Positions 1 to 6,290 of a DNA stretch of 6,422 nt are shown piece after piece (position 1 is the stretch's first letter; each line of letters begins with the position of its first letter). Under the pieces are notes generated by a model. That model saw nothing but the letters and a program-made list of their open reading frames with translations. It did no database searches and was not told the origin of the DNA. The stretch is from Methylomonas sp. GTDB taxonomy: Bacteria > Pseudomonadota > Gammaproteobacteria > Methylococcales > Methylomonadaceae. Made by a program: the position numbers and the translations under genes. Location: contig JALXCS010000148.1 of NCBI GenBank assembly GCA_026990815.1, positions 1 to 6,422 of the forward strand, in the 5' to 3' direction.

Positions 1-42
1 GATGAAGTCTATTTAAATTTGCCACGGCAATTAGTGGCTTAA
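1..42 (+). CDS. Possible C-terminal end of an upstream gene (partial)
   Basis: Frame 1 is open from the window edge and reads 13 codons ending ...LPRQLVA before a TAA at 40-42. The other two forward frames close within 15 bases. This could be the tail of a neighbouring cluster gene reading in the same direction, but thirteen residues carry no recognisable motif and an open stretch this short is expected by chance. The function is unknown; the call rests only on position and frame. Confidence 0.2.
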   Translation, partial: DEVYLNLPRQLVA

Positions 43-72
43 TGAACAAGGCAGCATGATCACTTAAAAAGC

Positions 73-96
73 CGATTGGACTGTCCAATCGATTGG
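73..96. repeat. Overlapping palindromes (possible operator or hairpin)
   Basis: CGATTGGA at 73-80 pairs perfectly with TCCAATCG at 84-91 across a three-base loop. The second arm is itself part of the perfect 12-bp palindrome CCAATCGATTGG at 85-96. The block therefore has three arms in alternating orientation, which could form two mutually exclusive hairpins in RNA or present paired binding sites in DNA. No T-tract follows, so it is not a normal intrinsic terminator. Confidence 0.5.
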
Positions 97-142
97 GGCC
101 ATTTCTGTCATTCGTTTATTAAAGTGTTGAAAAAAGAAATGA

Positions 143-173
143 GGCTAAGAAACTGGATAGTGGCTTAAGAAAC
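143..173 (+). repeat. Short direct repeats in the leader
   Basis: GGCTAAGAAAC at 143-153 recurs as GGCTTAAGAAAC at 162-173, 19 bases apart. A looser copy, GGCTTAATGAAC, lies at 36-47. Spacing near two helical turns would suit a regulator binding on one face of the DNA, but in AT-rich sequence copies this short may be coincidence. Confidence 0.3.
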
Positions 174-204
174 AAAACCTCCTTTTTCTCTAAAAAAGAA
201 TACT

Positions 205-223
205 AAGCCGCAATGGCGGTTTT
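205..223 (+). terminator. Weak hairpin followed by T4, possible terminator
   Basis: AAGCCGC (205-211) can pair with GCGGTTT (216-222), including one G-U pair, across the four-base loop AATG. The T-run is only four bases (220-223) and overlaps the stem. The stem has four strong GC pairs. It could end transcription from the preceding gene or act as a leaky attenuator about 45 bases ahead of the first methyltransferase gene. Confidence 0.25.
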
Positions 224-266
224 CGGTTACTGTTACTTGTTTGGTAGTTAAAGAGTGTGGAAATTT

Positions 267-938
267 ATGAAAAATGAGGAGTACATTTTAAAGTTTGGTG
301 AGTTTTCAGAAATGAACCAAAAATTGGCTTTTGATGAATTTAGATTTGAAGGTCCTCTGATGCACGTGGGTTCTAAGATTAATTATGAAGACGAAAAAGC
401 GCGCACAGGGGCTGAGCATTTCAGGCAGTTCGTAAAAAAAAAGTTATATGGTAAAAAGGAGATAAAAGGATTAGATATATTTGATGGCCATAATGTTGAT
501 ATTGTGGCTGATTTATGTGCCGATAATTTATTTTCAGGTGATTTAAATAAGTATCTTGAGTATTTTAAGACTATTATATGTTGGGCGCTTCTAGAGCACG
601 TAGAAAATCCTTTTTGTGCGGCTGAAAACATCACTCGGTTTTTAGTTCCAGGAGGTAAAATTTTTTATGTTGGGCCATGGGTGTGGGGCTATCATCCCTA
701 TCCAGATGATTATTGGAGGATCAGTTTTTCTGGCTTAAAAGTACTGTTTCCGAAGATTGAATGGACGGATTGGTGGTATACAGGTACAAATGACAAAGTC
801 GCTTTTAGGGTTAATGAAATTCGTAATGAAAGAAAAGTATTTCAGCTAAAATCAGAATTGACGTCTGAAATTGATACTGTATCAGACAGGTTTATGCCAT
901 ATTTGAATATTTGCGCAGTTGGTGTGAAGAAAGCTTAA
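267..938 (+). CDS. Class I SAM-dependent methyltransferase
   Basis: Predicted 223-residue cytosolic methyltransferase, probably acting on a sugar or glycan of this cluster. The later part fits the Methyltransf_11-type fold: an acidic strand with VDIVADL (residues 77-83), ALLEHVENP (107-115, the usual post-IV helix start), LVPGGKIFYVGP (126-137), and YHPYPDDYWR (142-151), the last being typical of methyltransferases in polysaccharide loci. The usual glycine-rich motif I is degenerate: only HVGSK (33-37) is present where a D/E-x-G-x-G loop is expected. A nine-A run lies at 434-442 in the VKKK codons. I chose ATG 267, with GGAA at 259-262 as a weak ribosome site; an in-frame GTG at 255 would add four residues. 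The sulfotransferase gene follows after 53 bases. Acceptor and methylated position cannot be told from sequence. Confidence 0.8.
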   Translation: MKNEEYILKFGEFSEMNQKLAFDEFRFEGPLMHVGSKINYEDEKARTGAEHFRQFVKKKLYGKKEIKGLDIFDGHNVDIVADLCADNLFSGDLNKYLEYFKTIICWALLEHVENPFCAAENITRFLVPGGKIFYVGPWVWGYHPYPDDYWRISFSGLKVLFPKIEWTDWWYTGTNDKVAFRVNEIRNERKVFQLKSELTSEIDTVSDRFMPYLNICAVGVKKA

Positions 939-991
939 TGAGAGGTAGGTTTGCCACTTAAATCCAGGACTTTTTAAGTAATTCAAGATCA

Positions 992-1840
992 ATGAATGTA
1001 AAACCAGCGTTTATTGCAAAAAAAAGATTATTCCGAAAAAAGGCGCTACAAACATGTGATATGGCTGTGGTCTCATTTCCTAAATCGGGACGCACATGGG
1101 TAAGAAATATACTTTCTCAATATTGGTCTGATTTGTATGAGGAAAATGTCGATTATGAATTTGGCTTAACAAGGAAAACGATTACACATTCCGTTAACTA
1201 TCCTCGTATCTATTTTACTCATAACTATTTTGATTACTTACAGGATGTTGAGGTTTCGCTGCATGAGTTGATGGACGCTAAGTGGCTTATCCATAGTAAA
1301 CCTGCTTTTTTATTTCGCCATCCTTTAGATGTGACGGTATCATACTTTTATCATAAGAAGTTCCGCGAGAAAATTTTTGGGGGCAGTTTAGAAGAGTTTA
1401 TATTAAGTCCCGTCTATGGTGTAGAAAGATGTTGTCAATTTATGTTGCAAATGATTAGCTTGTCAGACGATATTCCGAGTTCGTTTAATTTCTCGTATGA
1501 AAATCTTAAAGTTCACCCATTAAAGACGTTATGTAATCTATTGAAGTATTGGGAGGTTGATATCAACGAGAACAAACTTGAGAAAGCAGTAAAATTGAGC
1601 GCTTTTTCTGAAATGAGAAAAAGAGAAGTTTTGTCCTTGAAAGAGGCTGGAAATAATCAAGTCTTTTCTCGTTTAAGATATGGAAATGATGTAAATTTAG
1701 AACCAAATGCAATGAAAGTTCGAAAGGGAATTATTGCGGGCTATAAAGATGAGATTTCAAGTGAATGTTTATGTGCTATTGAAGATTATCCTAGTTTTCA
1801 GATATTAATCACAAAACTTTTTAATGAAAACTTACTTTGA
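992..1840 (+). CDS. PAPS-dependent sulfotransferase
   Basis: 282-residue protein of the Sulfotransfer_1-type family, which moves sulfate from 3'-phosphoadenylyl sulfate to a hydroxyl group. The 5'-phosphosulfate-binding loop is clear as FPKSGRTW (residues 29-36). The 3'-phosphate-binding motif is FLFRHPLDVTVSYF (106-119), with R109 and S117 as expected ligands. H77 in FTHNYFD is at the place of the usual catalytic histidine. No signal peptide or membrane segment is seen, so it should act in the cytosol, before export of the glycan. Length suits the family and the protein appears complete. The ribosome site before ATG 992 is weak. An eight-A tract (1018-1025) lies across codons 9-12. Placed directly before the exporter genes, it probably sulfates the exported polysaccharide, though a small-molecule or lipid acceptor is not excluded. 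Confidence 0.85.
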   Translation: MNVKPAFIAKKRLFRKKALQTCDMAVVSFPKSGRTWVRNILSQYWSDLYEENVDYEFGLTRKTITHSVNYPRIYFTHNYFDYLQDVEVSLHELMDAKWLIHSKPAFLFRHPLDVTVSYFYHKKFREKIFGGSLEEFILSPVYGVERCCQFMLQMISLSDDIPSSFNFSYENLKVHPLKTLCNLLKYWEVDINENKLEKAVKLSAFSEMRKREVLSLKEAGNNQVFSRLRYGNDVNLEPNAMKVRKGIIAGYKDEISSECLCAIEDYPSFQILITKLFNENLL

Positions 1841-1873
1841 AGTTTTGCTTAAGATAGATTTCGACATTTAAAA

Positions 1874-2674
1874 ATGAAATTGAAATTTTTTACCCCAAAC
1901 TTTAAATTGGCGATAGATTTAGCTCTTCGAGATTTGGAAATCAAATATAAAAGATCGTTTCTTGGTTGGTTGTGGTTGCTACTTACACCACTTTGCTTGC
2001 TGGGGATATATACGATAATTTTTGGAAAGGTATTTGGGATAGAGTGGCAAAGCCATGTAACTAACAAATCTGAAAGTGTTGGGTTTAGCTTACCTTTTTT
2101 TGTGGGTTTGGCAATATATCTGATGATTTCCGATTTGGTTAATTCTTCGACTTCTTTGTTTGTTAGTAAACGAACTTATGTTGTTAAATCTCCTTTTCCA
2201 TTATGGGTCTTGTGGTTCGCAAACCTTATTCGTGTCGGCGTCCATGGTGCAGTGGCGCTTCTTCTAGTCATTGGCCTTGCAATAATTCAGCAACGGTTTA
2301 CTCTAACTGGAGCAGTATGGATGTTTATCAATATTTTGAATATTGCTGTTTTTATGGCGGGACTTTCTCTGCTTCTGGTTTCATTGGGACCCTTTATAGG
2401 AGATATTAGTGAGGCAATTCGCTTGTTATTGCGGGTGCTTTTTTATGCTACACCAATTACTTATCCACTCAGTTTGATCGATGAGCCATTTCAAGAATGG
2501 ATGTGGCTTAATCCGTTAACTAATATGGTTGTACCACTGCGTTCAGCGATTGTATTTGGAGTTCCTGGGTCAATTTGGAAGATTGCTTCTTTTAGTTTGT
2601 CATCAATAGTTTTATTTTTTTTGGCCTACTGGGTTTTTTCTCGGGTAAAAGGAGTTGTTTCGGATGTCGTCTGA
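1874..2674 (+). CDS. wzm: Polysaccharide ABC exporter, membrane subunit (Wzm-like)
   Basis: 266-residue inner-membrane permease of the ABC-2 type, the Wzm/KpsM/TagG group, which with Wzt moves lipid-linked polysaccharide from the cytosol to the periplasm. The family hallmark RDLEIKYKRSFLGWLW (residues 19-34) stands just before the first membrane span. Hydrophobic stretches suggest about six spans near 33-53, 72-90, 108-138, 146-172, 184-204 and 236-256. The segment FYATPITYPLSLI followed by LNPLTNMV is also characteristic of the family. Length matches the usual 255-275. The start ATG 1874 sits behind an A-rich stretch with no good ribosome site. The 3' end overlaps the wzt start by 11 bases, so the two subunits are probably made in a coupled way. 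A T8 run (2615-2622) lies in the last span. Confidence 0.93.
   Translation: MKLKFFTPNFKLAIDLALRDLEIKYKRSFLGWLWLLLTPLCLLGIYTIIFGKVFGIEWQSHVTNKSESVGFSLPFFVGLAIYLMISDLVNSSTSLFVSKRTYVVKSPFPLWVLWFANLIRVGVHGAVALLLVIGLAIIQQRFTLTGAVWMFINILNIAVFMAGLSLLLVSLGPFIGDISEAIRLLLRVLFYATPITYPLSLIDEPFQEWMWLNPLTNMVVPLRSAIVFGVPGSIWKIASFSLSSIVLFFLAYWVFSRVKGVVSDVV
2647..2666 (+). promoter_or_regulatory. Ribosome binding site that fixes the wzt start
   Basis: AAAAGGAG at 2647-2654 lies inside the end of wzm, nine bases before ATG 2664. This good Shine-Dalgarno match favours ATG 2664 over the in-frame TTG at 2655, which would overlap the site directly. Confidence 0.75.
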
Positions 2675-3881
2675 TTTACTTTTAAGTGCAAAAGGAATAA
2701 ATAAAACATATTCGAGTAGTATGCATCCCATAGCAACACTCAGACATGCTCTTTTTGGTGGAAAAGTCTCAAAAAGAGATGAATATCCGGTATTAAAAAA
2801 TATAGACCTTGATATTTGTCATGGAGAGACGGTAGGTATCTTAGGCCGCAATGGCGCAGGTAAGACAACCTTATTAGGTATTCTGGGAAATGTAATACAA
2901 CCGACTTCAGGGAGGGTCGAACGTTATGGTCGCATTGCTACTTTGCTAGGGCTAACCGCTGGATTTAATGTTAATTTTACAGGCCGAGAAAATGCTTACC
3001 TTTTTTGTAGTATCCAAGGACTTACTCGGAATGAAACGGATCAGCGCATTGATGCAATTAGTGATTTTGCTGACATTGGTCGGTATTTTGATTTGCCTAT
3101 CCGCACTTATTCCTCGGGAATGCAAGCGCGACTAGCATTTTCTTGTGCAGTTCATGTTGATGCTGAATTGATTATCATCGATGAGACCCTTGCGGTTGGA
3201 GACGCAAATTTTCGAATGAAATGCTATGATAGGATCGGGCAGATGAAACGGGAAGGGCAGACTTTTTTGCTGGTCAGCCATAATCAGAATATGGTCGCAA
3301 ATTTTTGCACACGTGGAATTGTGCTTGAAGGCGGGGCTAAAATTTTTGATGGCAATACCATGGAAGCAGTTGAAGAATATAAAAGAATTCGTACGGAATC
3401 AATGGGAGATTCAGAGTTAGAAGGAAAATTACTCAAGAGAAATGATGGGAAGTCTAAATTACCGAAAGATGTCGTCATTAGAGATATTGAATTGGAAGAG
3501 CGTCAGGAAACTGAAGAAGAAGTTGGTGTTATTAGTGCTACTCTTGTTGCGAGACGTGATGTCGGACCAGTGTCAGTAAATTTTGGTATTCGAAATCAAC
3601 ATGGAATTGTTGTGTGCGCTTTAGATGGACTTCAAACCGGTTTTATCATTTCTGGATTGAAAAAAGGAGAACGAAAAAATATAGAAATGCAATTTAGTAA
3701 ACGCCTTCTTCCTGGGAAATATTATTTCAGTACCACTGTGCATGAGTTAATTGGAGATGTAAAAAAGCCACAAGACTTGAGGCAGAATGCTATGTCGTTT
3801 GAAGTATTGTGTGATTCAGCAATGTCGGGTATTGCCGATCTTGGAATGGGGGTTAAATTAGCCGAGGCGAATTCTGAATGA
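2664..3881 (+). CDS. wzt: Polysaccharide ABC exporter, ATPase subunit with C-terminal extension (Wzt-like)
   Basis: 405-residue ATPase that powers glycan export with Wzm at the inner face of the cytoplasmic membrane. Counting from ATG 2664, the ATPase domain shows Walker A GRNGAGKT (61-68), signature YSSGM (149-153), Walker B LIIIDE (169-174) followed by TLAVGD, and the switch histidine in LLVSHN (H206). The group normally has E-V/A-LAVGD after Walker B; T here is a minor change. From about residue 255 to the end is a beta-rich extension resembling Wzt_C (for instance VSVNFGIRNQHGIVV). Exporters of the O8/O9a type use such a domain to bind the modified non-reducing end of the chain, whereas short KpsT/TagH-like ATPases lack it. 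The stop overlaps the next start as ATGA, so translation is probably coupled to the methyltransferase downstream. Confidence 0.93.
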   Translation: MSSDLLLSAKGINKTYSSSMHPIATLRHALFGGKVSKRDEYPVLKNIDLDICHGETVGILGRNGAGKTTLLGILGNVIQPTSGRVERYGRIATLLGLTAGFNVNFTGRENAYLFCSIQGLTRNETDQRIDAISDFADIGRYFDLPIRTYSSGMQARLAFSCAVHVDAELIIIDETLAVGDANFRMKCYDRIGQMKREGQTFLLVSHNQNMVANFCTRGIVLEGGAKIFDGNTMEAVEEYKRIRTESMGDSELEGKLLKRNDGKSKLPKDVVIRDIELEERQETEEEVGVISATLVARRDVGPVSVNFGIRNQHGIVVCALDGLQTGFIISGLKKGERKNIEMQFSKRLLPGKYYFSTTVHELIGDVKKPQDLRQNAMSFEVLCDSAMSGIADLGMGVKLAEANSE

Positions 3882-4639
3882 CATCATCACAAACGACCTC
3901 AAAAAAACCTGGCTCTAAGCGGTTTAATGCTTCTTTACCTTTTTCGCATAAAACTCCTTACGATTCTTTATTCTCAGAGAGAATTCCATTGCTGCAAGCA
4001 ATGCATCTAGCTGTTGCTAATTGTTTGCGTGAAAGAGATAAGTATTCTTTGAACTTATTAGATCAGATGCATAGCAAGTTAGATCAATTACCTATGTTTC
4101 GGGCAGTGGAATGTGGAGTTTATACAGGGAGTAGCTTATTAGCTTGTGTCCAGATAATTCGTGAATATGGGCTGTCTTATTGTTTTCATGGCTTGGATAC
4201 TTTTACTGGCTTACCGCAATTATCATCAACGGATAAAAAATTATCTCCCGAAAATGCGAAATACAGAAATCAGGTGATGTTTGAAGATACTTCACTTGAA
4301 TTGGTTGAGGAAAAACTTTCAGAAATTGGAGAAAGAAAGAATGTTATTTTACATCAGGGATTGTTTAATCAGACTTTGCCATCACTACCCGAACAAACTT
4401 ATCATTTTGTAAATATTGATTGCGATTTATATGAGCCCCATTTGGAGTGTCTTGAATATTTTTATCCGCGTGTAGTGGCTGGAGGGGTCATATTTTTTGA
4501 TGACTATTATTCAAAAGATTATCCTATGGCTGGGAAAGCAATTGATGCTTTTATGAAAGATAAACCAGAAGATCTTTTCCATCTGAGATATGGAGAGGAT
4601 GCTACAAATAGAACCAAGGCTTTTATTATCAAATATTGA
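3878..4639 (+). CDS. TylF/macrocin-type O-methyltransferase
   Basis: 253-residue SAM-dependent O-methyltransferase of the TylF (macrocin O-methyltransferase) family, whose known members methylate sugar hydroxyls with a divalent metal. Motifs in order: VECGVYTGSS (77-86, SAM-binding loop), GLDTFTGLP (105-113), NIDCDLYEP (179-187) and GGVIFFDDYY (202-211), the aspartates being the expected metal ligands and catalytic acids. The first 30 or so residues are polar and rich in S, T and K, with no membrane signal, and are probably flexible. Its start is joined to the wzt stop as ATGA, so it belongs to the export operon. It likely methylates a sugar of the glycan, internally or at the terminus. It is unrelated in motif pattern to the methyltransferase at 267-938, so two different positions are probably methylated. 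Confidence 0.88.
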   Translation: MTSSQTTSKKPGSKRFNASLPFSHKTPYDSLFSERIPLLQAMHLAVANCLRERDKYSLNLLDQMHSKLDQLPMFRAVECGVYTGSSLLACVQIIREYGLSYCFHGLDTFTGLPQLSSTDKKLSPENAKYRNQVMFEDTSLELVEEKLSEIGERKNVILHQGLFNQTLPSLPEQTYHFVNIDCDLYEPHLECLEYFYPRVVAGGVIFFDDYYSKDYPMAGKAIDAFMKDKPEDLFHLRYGEDATNRTKAFIIKY

Positions 4640-4656
4640 TATTTTTCAGGAGTGGA

Positions 4657-5553
4657 ATGGAGAAGCAGATTAAAATTGATCCTGTTAAAGTATTTATTGC
4701 ATCTACCCCGGCAGAATGGTTGCCAATGAAAGTATTGGAGTTCTCTATAAAAGAGAAGACGGATTCACCAGTTCAAATATCTGCAATTTATCGATTTAAC
4801 CGTGCTATTCCAAGGCCTAGAGCTATCGATAATCGTCCAAGAACGCCCTTTTCTTTCCAACGGTTTTTAATTCCAGAGTTATGCGGTTTTTCCGGTAAGG
4901 CAATTTATCTTGATGCCGATATGCTGGTGTTTCGTGATATTTCCAAGCTGTGGAATCAACCATTTTTAGGGTGTGATTTACAAACTGTTATGAAAGGGGA
5001 TAGCAAAAGGTATGAGCAGTTTAGTGTGTTGCTGCTTGACTGTGAAAGATTGCGATGGGATATTGAGGAAATAGTCAATAAACTGGACTCGGGAATGCTA
5101 GATTATGCTGGACTGATGTATAAAATGGAAGTTGCTTCAAAAATTGGCCGGGATATACCGTCCGAATGGAATTCACTAGAATCGTATAATCCAAAGGCTA
5201 CCGCATTAGTTCATTATACAGATATGAACACTCAGCCATGGATATCATTATTTAATCCCCTGGATTATTTATGGATATCTTGTTTACGTAGAGCGATTGC
5301 TAAAGGATTTATCTCAGAAAAAGAAATTGAACGCGAAGTGAGCGATAAACATATACGTCCATCTCTTCAAGCGCAACTAGCAACTGATATAGATAACGGT
5401 ATAAAGTTACCTAGAAATATTAAGGTAATGGATAAAAGGTATAAGGCTCCTTATCACTATCTCAAAGTTAGGTCGAAAAGGCCATGGCAATCAGCATCAA
5501 AATGGTTATTAGCAAGCTTTCGCAAAGCTGTTTATAAGTATGCCAAATCTTGA
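4657..5553 (+). CDS. GT8-like glycosyltransferase
   Basis: 298-residue glycosyltransferase with a GT-A type fold, probably retaining and GT8-like. Residues counted from ATG 4657: an N-terminal strand KVFIAS (11-16), FQRFLIPEL (67-75), the metal and nucleotide-sugar motif YLDADMLVF (84-92), VLLLDC (124-129), and HYTDMNTQPW (186-195), which corresponds to the C-terminal histidine motif of the family. The last 60 residues are basic and could sit on the membrane surface; no transmembrane span is seen. ATG 4657 is preceded by AGGAG (4648-4652) with short four-base spacing. The in-frame TTG at 4636 would overlap the preceding gene and is less likely. It lies 17 bases after the TylF-like gene and ends the operon as visible here. 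Donor and linkage are not predictable. Confidence 0.85.
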   Translation: MEKQIKIDPVKVFIASTPAEWLPMKVLEFSIKEKTDSPVQISAIYRFNRAIPRPRAIDNRPRTPFSFQRFLIPELCGFSGKAIYLDADMLVFRDISKLWNQPFLGCDLQTVMKGDSKRYEQFSVLLLDCERLRWDIEEIVNKLDSGMLDYAGLMYKMEVASKIGRDIPSEWNSLESYNPKATALVHYTDMNTQPWISLFNPLDYLWISCLRRAIAKGFISEKEIEREVSDKHIRPSLQAQLATDIDNGIKLPRNIKVMDKRYKAPYHYLKVRSKRPWQSASKWLLASFRKAVYKYAKS

Positions 5554-5712
5554 AATTAAAGTGGCTTAGCTAAACAGGATGCATAAATTACAATAACTTA
5601 CGCAGATGGTGGGATTAGTATGGGTACTTCAAAATTTATATCTGGTTGATCAGTGAAATGGACTAAAAAATTTGACAGCCATTAATATAAATGCGCTTAC
5701 AGGAAAAACTGA

Positions 5713-5744
5713 GTTATAGTTAGTTCCCATCCAAAAACTATAAC
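5713..5744. repeat. Nine-bp inverted repeat upstream of the transposase remnant
   Basis: GTTATAGTT (5713-5721) and AACTATAAC (5736-5744) are perfect inverted copies separated by 14 bases. No T-tract follows on the + strand, so this is not a standard terminator for the polysaccharide operon. It may be a structured end region of the insertion sequence or a regulator site. The rest of 5554-5834 is AT-rich with no gene I can support. Confidence 0.45.
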
Positions 5745-5798
5745 CATTTGAAAAATATAAATAAAGCCTAATTTTAAGGAGTATTTTATTGTGATCTT

Positions 5799-5807
5799 TG
5801 GTATAAT
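5799..5807 (+). promoter_or_regulatory. Extended -10 promoter for the transposase
   Basis: TGGTATAAT at 5799-5807 is a perfect extended -10 element (TG-n-TATAAT). It lies 27 bases before ATG 5835, leaving a leader of about 20 bases. No good -35 is seen 17 bases upstream, which an extended -10 does not strictly require. It is placed as expected for the transposase of the remnant insertion sequence. Confidence 0.6.
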
Positions 5808-6269
5808 TGCATTGCAAGTCATTGATTAACAAGAATGCCAGAAAAAAGCCAAAGAAAAAATGCGAAAAAACAATGCATCCAGGCCAGCCTATTTGACTAC
5901 TATGTCGAACACGAAATAGGTCAGGAACTCAAATCAATTTCCATGATTTTGGATCAGCACAGAGAAATACTCGATTGGGTAGAATCGGACCTCCAAACCG
6001 TCAATTTAAAAGACGAGAGTGGAAGAAAAAGCCTGTCGATAGAATCGGTATTACGCTGTGCCATTCTCAAACAATATCGCGAACTCAGTTATGAAGAGCT
6101 GGCATTTACGTTACTGGATTCCTTGTCATGCCAGACATTTGCTCGGCTGGATGCGTTTGCACCCAAGAAATCCACGTTGCACGCTGCTATCAGCAAAATA
6201 AAAGACAGCACTTGGGAGCGTATTCATCTGGCCCTGCTGAATCATGCCAAAGAACAAGGTCTGGAAGGG
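5799..6269 (+). mobile_element. Left part of an ISNCY/ISDol1-like insertion sequence (interrupted)
   Basis: This is the minimum extent supported by the promoter and the transposase reading frame. The true left end lies somewhere in 5554-5798 and I could not recognise it. The element is cut near 6267-6270 by a second insertion sequence, so the rest may lie beyond that one outside the window. Composition rises to roughly 47% GC in a sampled line, against about 37% in the polysaccharide genes, consistent with separate origin. Confidence 0.6.
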
Positions 6270-6290
6270 TGTAGCTACATTATGATGTAA
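5835..6290 (+). pseudogene. Transposase N-terminus, ISNCY/ISDol1-like, truncated by insertion
   Basis: The frame gives 151 residues, of which about the first 145 look native and the last six (CSYIMM) come from the inserted element. Full-length relatives are, from memory, over 400 residues, so the DDE catalytic domain is missing and the product cannot transpose. The visible part includes the charged start (MPEKSQRKNAKK), SLFDYYVEHEIGQEL, and the DUF772-like helical domain around residues 60-105 with LSIESVLRCAILKQYRELSY and SCQTFARL, which normally precedes the catalytic core and binds DNA. The break follows GLEG (142-145), where relatives, as I recall, continue toward the first catalytic aspartate. 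Assignment to the ISDol1 group is from memory of the motif pattern; an IS5-superfamily label is the main alternative. Confidence 0.75.

Larger units (their letters stand above)
43..266. other. Leader region without a gene
   Basis: About 220 AT-rich bases precede the first clear gene. I see no ORF worth calling on the + strand and no convincing -35/-10 pair. The region contains a triple inverted-repeat block (73-96), two or three copies of a GGCTTAA-GAAAC-like 12-mer (36-47, 143-153, 162-173), and a small GC hairpin followed by four T (205-223). It most likely holds the cluster promoter and perhaps the end of the preceding transcription unit, but neither can be pinned down by eye. Confidence 0.5.

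Noticed and set aside
215..226. Possible RfaH ops element (GGCGGT...) ahead of the cluster
   Set aside because: Only the first six bases match GGCGGTAGCGTG; the rest, TTTCGG, does not.
2203..2409. Open frame of 68 codons on the + strand inside wzm
   Set aside because: Lies in another frame within a clear membrane protein gene; its sequence has no family features.
3284..3478. Open frame of 64 codons on the - strand inside wzt
   Set aside because: Antisense to the well-supported ATPase gene; serine/proline-rich chance product.
5606..5656. Tiny ORF starting at ATG 5606 in the spacer
   Set aside because: Only 16 codons, no ribosome site, no recognisable peptide.
5672..5691. TTGACA followed by TATAAA as a promoter
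   Set aside because: The two boxes are only eight bases apart, and no -10 stands at the proper 16-18 base spacing.
5650..5832. Open frame of 60 codons on the - strand in the spacer before the transposase
   Set aside because: AT-rich spacer, composition typical of chance translation, no motif, no ribosome site and covers the inverted repeat.
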